Shown here piece after piece: positions 23,501-33,625 of a stretch of 64,000 nt of DNA. The stretch comes from Pisolithus tinctorius (Eukaryota; Basidiomycota; Agaricomycetes; Boletales; Pisolithaceae): contig JANFAH010000049.1 in NCBI GenBank assembly GCA_024663395.1, forward strand, positions 186,001-250,000, written 5' to 3'. The position numbers were made by a program, and so were the translations under genes. Position 1 is the first letter of the stretch, and each line of letters starts with the position of its first letter. The notes below the pieces were generated by a model that had not been told where the DNA came from, did no database searches, and saw only the letters and a list, made by a program, of their open reading frames with translations.

Positions 23501-24010
23501 GGCAGAGGTTCACCTGCTGCTTGCTGGGCTTGTGTGATCGCATGGGGACAGGGTGCTCCACCATGTCCCAGGTGCAACTGAACACCAGTCTGTGGATCTT
23601 GATGTGAATGTAATTCTGGGCAACCAACTGATCTCTCACCATGTGGAGGGCAGATTCCTCATAGAAGTCCCCTGTCCACTGTTGGATCCTGTGGAAAGGC
23701 AGGCTCTCATGACTCTTCTGGCAACATTCTGTGCAGAATAGGGGCTGATGCAAGCAATCCAGACATCTGTATACCCCATTGTTGCCACACCAGGTGTAGT
23801 TCCTTGGCTCTGGGGAGGCTTCCAGCTCCAGGAGTATCCCCAAGAACTCCCCCTTCTGTGGAACCCATTCATGGATGTAATTGTTCTGTGTCTGACACAC
23901 CATGTGAAGTCCACTTTCAGGTTGGTGAACTGCTGCATACCTTTTTCTGCAGTAATATCAGTTGCTGGACTGGTGGGCTCATGCTTTCATGTCCATCAAA
24001 GGCTGAATCT
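20590..24010 (-). pseudogene. KDZ (Kyakuja-Dileera-Zisupton) transposase pseudogene
   Basis: Read 24010 to 20590 with frame changes, the pieces cover a whole KDZ transposase. The CxC2 cysteine cluster (CGNNGVYRCLDC...FCTECCQKSHESLPFHRI) comes first, then LGHGGAPCP, VMDVTGVHFIVVNWCECE and LDDFLRDN. The catalytic region DGNFKAEHMHEL follows, then GCFYPHCVVDFQKGE, the GHKKECYGWYAP..GAGWVDGEI-ETLWS block, and the C-terminal GQANDALHGLHL, PWFWSI and EEEELIISEFQW motifs. In known KDZ elements this enzyme catalyses DNA cut-and-paste transposition in the nucleus. Several in-frame stops and frameshifts make it inactive. Terminal repeats were not identified. An unrecognised divergent plus-strand ORF group lies beyond its 5' end. 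Confidence 0.9.
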
Positions 24011-25175
24011 GCCCATGCATCAAAGTACTTGTGGGAGTGAGACCTTGAATGCTTCAATGGTGAGGATCAGGGAGAATGGACAGGGGTTGTTGGATCTGGC
24101 TGTTTGATCATGACTTCTACCAATCACAATCTATATCTACCTCCAGTTCTCCAAGTCTTGACTTCCAGCTGCTTCACCCAATGGCCTGGGGTAGGACCAA
24201 TCATTCTCATGCCCTTTTGAGTGCTTCCCTTGGCCATCTGGAGGTTGCTGATTTGACAGTATGAGGTCAGTTGTTAGAAATGCTACCACTAGTGCAAGTC
24301 ACTTTATCATTTAGCTCTATTGACATTGGTACCTTAACACATGTCAGGGCATAAATACAAATGCAACTACACTGGCCTTGTGCAATGCATGGCACTGCCT
24401 TCTTATTACCACTCAATCCCTGCCCACACATTCCCTTCCTGCTGCAACATTACCTGGGTGCTTTGCCTGGATTATGATGGTGAATTTGGATGCTATATAA
24501 CCTGATGAAGGTGAAACAAGATGTTCAGTATCAATATAAGTATGGATATGATTGGGCAAGCCAACTGACAGCCTGGATGCAAACTGGGAGCTAATCTGCC
24601 TTTGGGCAGGATCCTGTCAAAGAGATCAGCCTGATTGGATATTTTGGTCACTTCACAGAGCTCCTGTCAAAGATATCAGCCTGATTGGATATTTTGGTCG
24701 CTTCATGGAGGTCCGAATGAATTCCTTGGCATGACCACACTAGCACTGAAATGCATTGAGACCAAACAAGGGCATGAAAAAACTTAGTAGCCAACCATCT
24801 ATTATACACCATTATACATCATACCACATCATACTCCATGGAGTCCCAGTATGAATCAGACACCTGGGATCAAACAGAAAGAGATGATGCTGATGGTGAG
24901 TGAGATATAGAACCATCAGATGTGGGGGAAAGGGAGGAAGAAACATTTGAAGTGGAAGAGTTGGAGATCCTTGGGCACTGACACCAGGAATGGAGGCAAG
25001 TAGGGAAGAAGAAGAAGCCTGCAGTTCTGCTATCAATATGGGAGGAGATGCAGTGATTGGACAGGAACAAGGAGTTGAGAGGGAGCAAAGTCCAGACCAA
25101 GTGCAAGGTATGCTCTAAAAGTTCTGATTTGGATGCTCACAATTCAAAGCACCCTTGTAGCTAATACAAGATTGG
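24011..25175. other. Intergenic stretch with a 50-bp duplication
   Basis: This lies between the KDZ pseudogene and the divergent plus-strand ORFs. A unit TCCTGTCAAAGAGATCAGCC... is repeated almost exactly (about 24609-24657 and 24660-24708). TATATAACC occurs near 24494 and could be a promoter element, but there is nothing to tie it to a gene. Confidence 0.4.
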
Positions 25176-26057
25176 TTGAAAAAGCCCCTCTGTTCAAAGA
25201 AGCCCCACATTACCCTTAGATCCAGTTACAAATACTCTGTGCAGGCAGTGGTCCACAAATTGTACCAAGAGCAAATACAGGAGAAGCTTGCAAAGATGAA
25301 AGTAGAAGAAGGTGATACCCATGGAAGCAAGCAGATCCAACAGTATCAGAATGCATTGACAGCTTTTATTCAGGGTGGCCTGACAGAGGAACAATTGGCT
25401 GCAGCTGAAGATATAGTGGAAAGGTGGAATGGGTGGGAAGGCCCCATGCCAGAGACAAAAGCAAGGTGCAATTTTATGAGGTCAACTTCCCAGTCTTCAA
25501 TTTATCCTGGTTCCCAGGAATGCAGCCAAGTATGGGTACAAGTATGTCTGAAACATTGCAATGGAGATGTGGAGGTATTGCAGAATGTGCATAGTGTGTA
25601 TGGCTGGGTGGAAAAATGAGGAGGGAACTGTACAGGCATGCACATGAGTCCACCATATTCTCCTCTAGGCCTAGGTAAGACTGATGCAATGACAGTATGG
25701 ACTTCAATAACAAAATTGCAGATGGGATCCCCTTCAATGATGTCCACACACTGGAAGGAAGCTGGTGAGAGTACCTTGGGGAAACATTTGAGGAACCAGG
25801 AACACCACCTGAGCATGATGGCAAGTCAAGGTCCTGAACATGCTTGGAAAAAGACAGTGGCCAAAGCAATGAGGACGTGCAAGGTTGACTCCATGAAATT
25901 GGTGAAAAATGCCAATGGAGAGATTTGGATAGGAGAAATCATGGGCCTTAGCTGGGACCAACTACAAAAAATGGTTCGCAGATTTATGACTGCTCACTAC
26001 CATGAGTGGCCAGAGTATTTAGTGTCCTCAATCTCTGATGAGTGCTATCAGGATTAG
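25176..26057 (+). pseudogene. Unrecognised fungal hypothetical gene, two open pieces
   Basis: Two successive open frames (25176-25619 and 25638-26057) read as one interrupted protein. The first contains SVQAVVHKLYQEQIQEKL...KQIQQYQNALTAF...AAAEDIVERWN, helical and resembling the HMG-box-like N-terminus I associate with Agaricomycete hypothetical proteins. The second has EIWIGEIMGLSWDQLQKMVRRF. A stop and frame change near 25620 separates them, although an intron cannot be excluded by eye. The gene is divergent from the KDZ pseudogene and could be its companion or an independent repeat gene. No function can be given. Confidence 0.4.
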
Positions 26058-26237
26058 CATGCAGAAATCCCTTGTCAGTAGTGCCATTCAAGAATTTTGG
26101 TCATCATCAAGCAGAAATGATAGCAGCCTGCCATCTTCCTGAAGGATTTGCCTTTGACTGCCACCCAAGTCACATGTGGATGACAACAGCTACCCAGCTG
26201 CTGTCCTTTTGGCACAAGTGACAGGAAACCCATCCAA

Positions 26238-26576
26238 ATGATGTGTTTGGATTTCAGAAATGGATTGATCAATCTGGTGAGCTGCAGCCACTGGTGGATA
26301 GAACTTTTGGTACCCCTCCAGGTTGTGAGGCAGTGGAAATACCAAAAGACACCTGCCCCCAAATACAAAAAGAATCCTGGAAGGAAAAATGTCAAGGGCA
26401 AGGGTAAAGCACAGGAAGAGGGAGTGGCAGATGATAGCACAGATGATAGTGCAGATGATAGCATGGATGATAGTGCAGATGACAGCATGGATGACAGTTT
26501 GGATGATCACAGCGAGGCTGAGGGGAGCAATGTTGGAACAGATGATCCCTCCACTAAAAAGGTGTGTCATGTGTGA
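26238..26576 (+). CDS. Short ORF with acidic DDS repeat, unrecognised
   Basis: A 112-codon frame has a basic centre (KYKKNPGRKNVKGKGK) followed by a tandem DDS(T/A/M) repeat encoded by a 12-bp unit (about 26430-26510). The DNA repeat explains why other frames are also open. It could be the 3' exon of the gene at 25176-26057. No domain recognised. Confidence 0.3.
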   Translation: MMCLDFRNGLINLVSCSHWWIELLVPLQVVRQWKYQKTPAPKYKKNPGRKNVKGKGKAQEEGVADDSTDDSADDSMDDSADDSMDDSLDDHSEAEGSNVGTDDPSTKKVCHV

Positions 26577-27587
26577 TTTTCATGCATGACAGATCAGCAC
26601 TAATGTGATTCTGGTCTTCAGGTATCTGGTGGGAGGCAAAACCATGCCAAGACACCATTTCCTTCTTGTTCCTGCTCAAATCCCCCACCAGCTGATGGTT
26701 CCCATAGTGAGTGGCTCTCTGCACCTCAAGCCCATGCAAAGACCCTGGTGCATTGTCCATGAAATAAAGCACTAACTGATGATAATGGGAGGGAAAGCAA
26801 TGGCCATGATTCTGATGATGAAGCTGATGAAGACACTTATTTGCCCACCCTATCCAATTCAAAGAAATTGGCAACATCCCTGAATAGTGAGCTTCCTGCT
26901 GTAACTTGTATTGGCAGCAAACCCTGATCTGCACTCAGGGAGCAAGTACACAACTGAACTATGGGACCACTCAGAATATGCAGATGCAGATGGATTGGAG
27001 AGCATTCCTTTCACTGACCTCCCAACTGAGGAAGGGTCAATGAGCAGAAAAAAAGGCAGAAAGCTGAAATCTGCCCTGAAGCACACACACAAGGCAAGTT
27101 CAGTCATGTTGAATCAGTTGTTATGGCTAACAAGTTTGCACTGTGTGTTAAGCAGGCTCTGTCAGAATCAAGTGAGCCAAACATGAATCGATGTCGACCT
27201 GGGGCCAAATAGTCATCCAAGTCCAACAATAATGGATCTGTGACCACCAATGCAGCATCCATGAATGTGAAACAAGGCATCCCTGGGAGCACCTGGAAGT
27301 CACCTTGTGTCAGAAAGGCCCCTGCAAGGCCAGATGCAGATGTTCCATCTCCTGATGCAAAGAGATCATGCAAGCAAACAGGCAACAATCAGAAGCAGAG
27401 GTAGTTGTCAAATCCCTCAAGCAGTCAGAGCAGAAACCTTTTTGGAACTTGTGTTTGGTCTATAGAGGGCTTAGCCTGGTGTTACACATTAGATTACAAG
27501 TGTATGGCATGTACAGTAGCTCATGACACCATGGTGGTTGTGAGAGGCAGCTTTGATATCAGAGAGAGGGATAGTTAAGCAGGATAG
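26577..27587. other. Degenerate coding-like sequence, unrecognised
   Basis: Plus-strand stretches such as 26911-27186 (KYTTELWDHSEYADADG) and 27200-27400 look like decayed coding DNA, but no family, motif or complete frame is visible. CpG is very low. The right edge is the target of the solo LTR at 27588. Confidence 0.35.
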
Positions 27588-27874
27588 TGTTCATATGTGG
27601 TGCCTGTGCACCTCATTTTGCATGTGATACTTTATTATGTTCTTTTCCTACTCTACAGACTTCAAGAGGACACTTATCTTCGCTCTAAGTGTCCCTGGTT
27701 TGCCTTTGTTTATTATTTACATTTGTTTATCATTTTTGCGCACTTACTGCACTGTGCCCAGTGAAATTTTCTTCAGTCTCTTACACTGGGCACAAGGTAT
27801 GTTGTCTGTAGTATTTACCCCAATATCAGTCTCTTACACTGGGCACAAGGCCTACTGAGTGGGAAATTTGAACA
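27588..27874 (+). mobile_element. Copia solo LTR, 287 bp
   Basis: It begins TGTTCATATGTGG and ends TTTGAACA, flanked by the perfect 5-bp duplication GATAG. It contains the three inverted-repeat stems typical of this LTR family and two copies of the CTCTTACACTGGGCAC block. Confidence 0.9.
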
Positions 27875-28136
27875 GATAGTTGAGCAGGACAATTGAGTGG
27901 AGAGCTGAGTGGGACAGGTCTATGTATTGGCCATGTGGAAGCAACTGGTAGCTATCTATGTAGGGAGATATTGCTGCTCATCTCCCATGTATTGCTGTTA
28001 CCCAAAATTTGGCTCTGTCCACCATTGTCCAACCTTGCTGAACCAAATATGGCCATGTCTGCCATTGTCCAACCTGTTCATATGTGGTGCCTGTGCACCT
28101 CATTGTTGCATTTTCTATTTTCAATGTGTTCTCTTC

Positions 28137-28312
28137 TGTTGCAATAAATGCGACCAGACAGGGGATTGAACCCTGGACCTCCCAGGTTTTGACCAGGTGC
28201 TCTAACCACTGAGCTATTTGGTCAAGGTATCTTGGCTTACTTGGTGTGGTTTAACCACCAAGTGCTAGTAGGGACTAGCGTTGCTGAGTGCTGGAGTACT
28301 ACACTTGCAACA
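28137..28312 (-). mobile_element. tRNA-carrying TRIM/solo LTR, copy 1
   Basis: A 176-bp unit has mirror-image ends TGTTGCAA and TTGCAACA, and a perfect 5-bp duplication TCTTC on each side (28132-28136 and 28313-28317). In element orientation it contains a CTAGT-AGGG-ACTAG hairpin and a near-palindrome CTTGGTG...CACCAAG, then a 72-nt tRNA-like domain, then GCATTTATTGCAACA. TG...CA ends and a 5-bp duplication are marks of LTR integration, not of a SINE. Six copies are in the window, most of equal length. Confidence 0.85.
28152..28223 (-). tRNA. tRNA-like domain within TRIM copy 1
   Basis: A cloverleaf can be drawn: 7-bp acceptor with one A-C mismatch, D arm GCTC-AGTGGTTA-GAGC, anticodon loop TCAAAAC, T arm CAGGG-TTCAATC-CCCTG. 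The A box TAGCTCAGTGG and B box GGTTCAATCC for RNA polymerase III are present. C replaces the invariant U33. It is probably a tRNA-derived module, not a working tRNA gene. Confidence 0.45.
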
Positions 28313-29033
28313 TCTTCTCACTCTACAGACTTGTAGTGGACACTTAGCTTCGCTCTAAGTGTCCTTGGTTTGCTCTTATTTATTATTTACATTTGTTTAT
28401 CATTTTTGCGCACTTACTGCTCTGTGCCCAGTGAAATTTTCTTCAGTCTCTTACACTGGGCACAAGGCCTACTGAGTGGGATATTTAAACAATTCTACAA
28501 TCCCACCACAAAGCGCACAGTAATCTCAGAAAGGGCTGATTTCAATGAGAGGTATTTCCCTCTAGCTGCTCACCCTTCCACACCTTCTCTATCTGCACCT
28601 ATCCCTCCTAAATCTCCCTCAACCTCATTCAAACCTTTACCTGAGAACCACAAACCACCTGCCACTGATATCTACCATCCACAACGCAATCTGGACTCTG
28701 ACAGCGAGTCTGATGATGATCTGGATCAGGGGGGAGATGATGACCTTGCAGCAGGTGATCCAGACCCCATTCAGCCTCCAGCAGCTATCCCAGAGCTCAT
28801 CCCACCACCTCCTCGCACTCCATCACCTTCACCACCTCCTAGACCTCCCAGTCCCATCGGAATTGGTGCTAGATTGCCTCCAAGGCAAAGACAGAAGCCT
28901 AGGGAGTGGTGGAAGCTCTCCCCTGCGCAGCTGGATGATGTAGTTGATAAGGATGACAGTGATGATGAGCTGGCCATGTCTGCAGCTCTCCCTGATGAAC
29001 CACTCACATATGCTGAAGCCATGAAGCACCCTG

Positions 29034-29209
29034 TGTTGTGAGTGTAGTACTCCAGCACTCAGCAATGCTAGTCCCTACTAGCACTTGGTGGTTAAACCAC
29101 ACCAAGTAAGCCAAGATACCTTGACCAAATAGCTCAGTGGTTAGAGCACCCAGTCGAAACCTGGGAGGTCCAGGGTTCAATCCCCTGTCTGGTCGCATTT
29201 ATTGCAACA
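29034..29209 (+). mobile_element. tRNA-carrying TRIM/solo LTR, copy 2
   Basis: A 176-bp copy in plus orientation has the perfect duplication CCCTG (29029-29033 and 29210-29214). It interrupts the Copia-3 coding frame exactly, and removing it with one duplication restores the homologous order. The 5' end reads TGTTGTGA in place of TGTTGCAA, a CpA/TpG-type change. Confidence 0.88.
29123..29194 (+). tRNA. tRNA-like domain within TRIM copy 2
   Basis: This is the best-preserved copy: anticodon stem CCCAG/CTGGG is fully paired with loop TCGAAAC, giving GAA (Phe) at the anticodon position if numbering is canonical. U33 is C and one acceptor pair is A-C. A and B boxes are intact enough to bind TFIIIC. 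Transcription is plausible; charging is doubtful. Confidence 0.45.
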
Positions 29210-29729
29210 CCCTGATGCAGAGAAATGGCGAGAAGCAGCCCTAGAGGAGCTAGCTGAGCACCAGAGCAATGGCACTTGGAAACTCGTCCCCAGACCTGCT
29301 GGGAGCACGGTTATTGGCTCAAAGTGGGTATTTATGGTCAAGCGCAATGCTGATGGGTCCATCGATCGCTACAAGGCTCGATTAGTTGCCAAGGGATATA
29401 ACCAGCGCCCTGGCTTTGATTATCTCGAGGTTTTCGCCCCTACAGCTCGTCTTTCTTCCATCAGAGTCATCCTGGCTGTTGCTGCACTACAGGACCTCCA
29501 CCTGTGATCTGTTGATGTCTCCCATGCCTATCTGAATGGAGAGATGGATTGCGAAGTTTATATGGCACAACCAGAAGGATTTGTGGAGGGAAACCCCAGA
29601 TCTCAGGTGTGTCTACTCCAAAAAGCGATTTATGGCAGTAAACAGGGTGGAAACCGCTGGAACAAGAAGATGTGCACTGTACTCGAGTCCCTCAACTTCC
29701 GACAAACTTATTCTGATGCCAGCATCTAT

Positions 29730-29859
29730 TGTTGCAATAAGTGCGACCAGACAGGGGATTGAACCCTGGACCTCCCAGGTTTCGACTGGGTGCTCTAACC
29801 ACTGAGCTATTTGGTCAAGGTATCTTGGCTTACTTGGTGTGGTTTAACCACCAAGTGCT
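29730..29859 (-). mobile_element. tRNA-carrying TRIM, copy 3, truncated
   Basis: The first 130 bp (plus reading) of the 176-bp unit are present, inserted in Copia-3 after SDASIY codons. The remaining 46 bp are missing because the Copia-1 3' LTR begins at 29860, directly after CAAGTGCT. Confidence 0.8.
29745..29816 (-). tRNA. tRNA-like domain within TRIM copy 3
   Basis: The same 72-nt module is present, with anticodon stem CCCAG/CTGGG and loop TCGAAAC. It lies wholly inside the surviving part of the unit. Confidence 0.4.
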
Positions 29860-30144
29860 TGTTCAAACAACCCAAGTTTAAGGCCTTGTGCCCAGTGTAA
29901 GAGACTGAATTCAACAGCTAAGTATTGACATTACCTTGTGCCCAGTGTAAGAGACTGAAGAGAAAATACACTGGGCACACAGAACTGCTAAGTGCGCAAA
30001 AATGATAAACAAGGGAAAACAAACAGTCACAACACACCACAACACTGTATAGTGTAGGAATGCGAGCTTAGACCATATTAGTGTAGCTAATCACAATAGA
30101 ACAAGTGAAAATGCGAACAGAGGTGCAGAGGCACCACTGTAACA
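29860..30144 (-). mobile_element. Copia-1 3' LTR, 285 bp
   Basis: In plus reading it runs TGTTCAAACAACCC to CACTGTAACA. It is followed at once by CTCCCCCCTGA, the inverse of a polypurine tract, and then by Copia coding on the minus strand. The sequence belongs to a subfamily shared with the solo LTRs at 40355 and 48849. It inserted into or replaced the end of tRNA-carrying copy 3. Confidence 0.85.
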
Positions 30145-30190
30145 CTCCCCCCTGAATGTGCACCTCTGGAGAGTCAAGTGCTCCCCCCTG
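30145..30190 (-). promoter_or_regulatory. Copia-1 polypurine tracts
   Basis: Two runs reading TCAGGGGGGAG on the minus strand stand about 35 bp apart, one touching the 3' LTR. The same doubled arrangement occurs in Copia-2 (33577-33625) and in the remnant at 45907-45972. The LTR-adjacent one would prime plus-strand synthesis. Confidence 0.75.
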
Positions 30191-31362
30191 ATGCGCCAAG
30201 TCCCAGCATCTTGCAGAACACCATGACTTTGGTGCGGTGTAGCGGTTTGGTGAGGAGATCAGCAGCCTGGTCGGTTGTAGAGACAAAAACAGGCGAAATT
30301 AGGTTTGCCTGGACTGCATCTCTCAGCCAGAAGTAGCATAAGTCAAGCTGCTTCATCCTCCCATGATGCTCTGGGTTTTTCGCCACAGAAATCGCAGATT
30401 GGTTGTCCATGCGCAAGGAAGAAGGATTAGGGAGAGAAAGACCAATTTCTTGGAGGAGATTTCGCATCCACTTGATTTCCTTGCCAGCTTGGACTGCAGC
30501 CATGTATTCTGCCTCAGTAGTGGACAGAGCGACGACTCCCTGCAGCTTAGAGGACCATGAAACCGCACCAGTGCCCATTTTCACAACATAACCACCTGTA
30601 GAGCGACCAGTATCCTTGCATCCACCATGATCTGCATCAGAGAAGGTGGTGAAAGGCTCAGAACTTGAGGGATCAGGTGCATAGGTGATGGAGAAGTCCA
30701 GAGTGCCCTTTAGATAGCGCATCAGGTGCTTGACAGCAAGCCAGTAAGCCCAGCCTGGGTTGGAGTTGAATCTGGCCAGAACTCCGACAGTATAAGCAAT
30801 ATCTGGGCGAGTGGTGGTGGCTAGGTACATTAGAGCACCCACAGCAGAGAGATAGGGGATTGTGCGCATAGTTTCAATCTCCTCAGGTGTTGTTGGGGAT
30901 TGCTGGCGAGATAGGCGCAGGTTGGGCTCTATAGGGGTGGAAATGGGCTTACAGTCTGCCATTCCAAATCGCTCCAGGATATCTAGACAGTATTGGCGCT
31001 GGGATAGCGAAATCGAGCGATTGGGGCGGTCCCTGTCAATTTTGATGCCTAGGAGTTGAGTGGTAGGCCCCAGGTCGCGGATTTTGAAGTGCTGGCTCAG
31101 TTGTGAGACGAAGGAGTCGATGGCTTCAGCAGAGCGCGAGGCGAGGGTCATATCATCGACAAAGACAGGTAGAATGATGGTAACATCATTTTGGGAATAG
31201 ATGTAGATGCTGGCATCTGAGTAGGTTTGCCTGAAGCCAAGGGACTCAAGGACAGAGCACATCTTCTTGTTCCAGCGGTTTCCTCCCTGTTTACTGCCAT
31301 AAATCGCATTCTGTAACAGACACACCTGAGATCTGGAGTCTCCCTCAACAAATCCTTCTGGT
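30174..31362 (-). pseudogene. Copia-1 reverse transcriptase and RNase H
   Basis: The frame encodes the C-terminal two thirds of a Ty1/copia reverse transcriptase: KAIYGSKQGGNRW-like segment, catalytic FVDDM, LGPTTQLLGIKIDRD. RNase H follows with FSDADHGGCKDTGRSTGGY, TEAEYMAA and NQSAISVAKNPEHHGRMKQLD. The frame is open, but at its N-terminal side it is separated from the rest of pol by the tRNA-carrying unit 31363-31538. It is close to Copia-2 in sequence (most residues identical) and keeps CpG, so it is fairly young. It cannot make a full polyprotein. Confidence 0.9.
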
Positions 31363-31538
31363 TGTTGCAATAAATGCGACCAGACAGGGGATTGAACCCT
31401 GGACCTCCCAGGTTTCGACCGGGTGCTCTAACCACTGAGCTATTTGGTCAAGGTATCTTGGCTTACTTGGTGTGGTTTAACCACCAAGTGCTAGTAGGGA
31501 CTAGCGTTGCTGAGTGCTGGAGTACTACACTTGCAACA
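31363..31538 (-). mobile_element. tRNA-carrying TRIM/solo LTR, copy 4
   Basis: A full 176-bp unit with a perfect 5-bp duplication CTGGT (31358-31362 and 31539-31543) interrupts Copia-1 pol. Copia-2 shows the uninterrupted site (CCTTCAGGTTGCGCC), which confirms exact insertion without loss of target DNA. Confidence 0.92.
31378..31449 (-). tRNA. tRNA-like domain within TRIM copy 4
   Basis: The 72-nt module has A box and B box as in the other copies and anticodon loop TCGAAAC. It keeps two CpG sites lost in copies 1 and 6, so it is among the younger copies. Confidence 0.45.
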
Positions 31539-31543
31539 CTGGT

Positions 31544-33243
31544 TGCGCCATATACACCTCGCAGTCCATCTCTCCATTCAGATATGCATGAGAAACATCA
31601 ACAGAGCGCAGATGGAGGTCCTGGAGAGCTGCTAAGGCCAGAATGACTCTGATAGATGCAAGGCGAGCTGTAGGAGCGAATACTTCAAGGTAGTCGAAGC
31701 CAGGGCGCTGGTTATATCCCTTAGCCACCAAGCGAGCCTTGTATCGGTCTATAGAGCCATCAGCATTGCGCTTCACCTTGAACACCCACTTGGAGCCAAT
31801 CACTTTGCTCCCAGCTGGCCTAGGGACCAGTTTCCAAGTGCCATTGCTCTGGTGGGCTGCTAACTCCTCCAAGGCAGCTTCTCGCCATTTCTCAGCATCA
31901 GGGCGTCGCATAGCCTCTGCAAATGTGAGTGGCTCATCAGGAAGCAATGCAGACATAGCCAGTTCATCATCACTCTCTTCCATGTCCTCCACATCATCCA
32001 ATTGCGCAGGGGAGAGCTTCCACCAGTCTCTAGGCTTTTGTCTGCGCCTCCTGGGGAGTCTAGCTCCGATTCCAATAGGACTGGGAGCTCTTGGAGGTGG
32101 CACAGGCGGTGGGGTGCGAGGAGGAGGTGCAGGAGGTTCTGGGAGAGGCACTGGAGGCTGAAAGGGGTCTGGATCAGCACCTACAGGTTCAACATCTCCC
32201 CCTTGATCCAGTACACCATCAGATTCGCTGTCAGAGTCCAGGTCTGGAGCAGGGTGGTAGTACTCATGATTAGAAGTCGATGAGGGCGATGAGAGGGGTG
32301 TTGGTGAAGGTTTGGGTGAATTTGGCAGTTCAGGAATGTCTGGAGAGGGACTAGTAGGTCGAGGGGACATGGGGAAGTATCTTTCGTCGAAATCAGCCCT
32401 TTCTGAGATTACTGTGCGCTTTGTAGTGGGATTGTAGAACTTCCAGCCTTTGTAGCCTTCAGGGTAACCAATAAAGACACATTTCTCCATGTGGGGGTCT
32501 AGAGGTCGCCTCTTGTCCTTCTGGATGTGTACATAGGCTGTACAGCCCCAAACTCGAAGGTGGGACACATCTGGCTTTCTCCCATGCCAGAGCTCATAAG
32601 GGGTCGCATTCTGGACCGCTTCAGTAGGGCATCTGTTCCAAACATGGACCAGGGAGGCGAGGCACTCGCCCCAGAAGGCCTTAGGTAGGCCAGACTCGTC
32701 CAACATGGTTGTAATTCGCTCAGAAAGCAGTCTGTTGGCTCGCTCTGCAACTCCATTCTGCTGAGGTCGATTTCTGACTGTGTGCTGGCGCTGGATACCG
32801 CATTGGGTGGTGAAATCATCGAATGCCTTGCTCATGTACTCCCCTCCTTTGTCATCGCGCAAAATCTTGATTTTTCGCTCTGTCTGGTTCTCAGCAAAGG
32901 CTTTGAAGGTCTTAAAGGCCTCAAAGACATCAGACTTCGCTTTGAGAGGCAAAACAAAGCAAAAGCGAGAGAAATCATCGATGAAGGTGACCCAATACTT
33001 GTAGCCAGAGAAGGAGGGGTGGCCTACTTGGTGTACATCACTGTGGATGAGTTCTAGAGGCCGTGAGGCGCGCCAGGACGAGGTAGGGAATGGATTTGCA
33101 TGCATCTTGCCAGCCAGGCAAGGTTCACAGACAGGGTCAGGTGTGGACTTTGAGTCTATGGCCATTCCAGTCACCAGATTTCGCTGTAGGAGTGATTTAA
33201 CACCAGCTAGATGGTGGTGGGCAATCCATTGCCTTAAGCAGAA
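31544..33243 (-). pseudogene. Copia-1 integrase to reverse transcriptase start
   Basis: Minus-strand frame from about 33243 down: tail of the gag-pre-integrase motif (AHHHLAGVKSLL), CEPCLAGKMHANPFP zinc-binding cysteines, and integrase core (HSDVHQVGH, FIDDFSRF, LRDDKGGEYM, NGVAERANR). The acidic/Pro-rich linker and the start of reverse transcriptase follow. Gag and protease are absent: the frame ends at about 33243 and within 40 bp reaches a priming site. Copia-1 is thus internally deleted as well as interrupted. Confidence 0.88.
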
Positions 33244-33266
33244 AGGTCTTATCAGGACAGCCCCAC

Positions 33267-33285
33267 AAGCGCCCGGGGCTCATAA
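33267..33285 (-). promoter_or_regulatory. Half-tRNA priming site, left part
   Basis: Plus reading AGCGCCCGGGGCTCATAA corresponds to the anticodon arm of initiator tRNA-Met (CTCATAA with CAT anticodon). Copia-2 inserted in it, duplicating CATAA. The site resumes at 38355-38361 with CATAACC and then meets the tRNA-carrying unit at 38362. See Copia-2 for a complete priming site of the same type. Confidence 0.65.
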
Positions 33286-33576
33286 TGTTCAGATAACCAC
33301 AACTTCAGGCCACTGGTGCCCAGTGTAAGAGACTGTAATTGAGCAAAATACTACAGATAACATACCTGGTGCCCAGTGTAAGAGACTGAAGGAAAACTTC
33401 ACTGGGCACACAGTAGTAAGGGCGCAAAAATGATAAACAATGATAAACAATAAACAGAAACAAACCAAGGACACTTAGAGCGAAGCTAAGTGTCCAATGC
33501 TAATCTGCATGGTCAATAGGACATATAACAAAGTAATAAATGCGAAAATGAGGTGCACAGGCACCTAATATCAACA
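33286..33576 (-). repeat. Copia-2 3' LTR
   Basis: It runs from TGTTCAGATAACC to AATATCAACA in plus reading. Three stems are visible: GTGCCCAGTG/CACTGGGCAC (33369-33378 with 33400-33409), GGACACTTAG/CTAAGTGTCC (33469-33478 with 33486-33495) and GGTGC/GCACC (33552-33565). Stem arms are kept in nearly all copies of the family. Confidence 0.95.
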
Positions 33577-33625
33577 CTCCCCCCTGAATGTGCACCTCTG
33601 CACTCAAGTGCTCCCCCCTGATGAG
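33577..33625 (-). promoter_or_regulatory. Copia-2 polypurine tracts
   Basis: Two minus-strand TCAGGGGGGAG runs stand about 33 bp apart. The first touches the 3' LTR and is the expected primer for plus-strand DNA. Confidence 0.8.

Larger units (their letters stand above)
28075..28491 (+). mobile_element. Copia LTR split by a tRNA-carrying element
   Basis: It starts TGTTCATATGTGG and ends TTTAAACA. A 176-bp tRNA-carrying unit sits inside it between the TCTTC duplications. Directly after its right end the plus strand reads FYNPTTKRTVIS, the end of a Copia integrase, without polypurine tract or leader. It is therefore not the normal 5' LTR of that fragment but a separate insertion or a rearranged junction. 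Confidence 0.8.
28492..29729 (+). pseudogene. Copia-3 fragment: integrase end and reverse transcriptase
   Basis: The plus-strand frame reads the integrase C-terminal segment (FYNPTTKRTVISERADFNERYF) and the acidic linker rich in Pro and Asp. It continues into the reverse transcriptase start (WREAALEELAEHQSNGTWKL, then YKARLVAKGYNQRPGF and SVDVSHAYLNGEMDCEV). The tRNA-carrying unit 29034-29209 splits it between EAMKHP and DAEKW, and a second such unit follows at 29730. A stop replaces an Arg codon at about 29505. Gag, protease, the catalytic FVDD motif and RNase H are missing. Confidence 0.85.

Noticed and set aside
28137..28312. SINE identity for the tRNA-carrying unit
   Set aside because: No 3' tail, the tRNA is not at the 5' end, length is constant, termini are TG/CA mirror repeats and duplications are 5 bp, all pointing to LTR-type integration. 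Not fully excluded without genome-wide copies.
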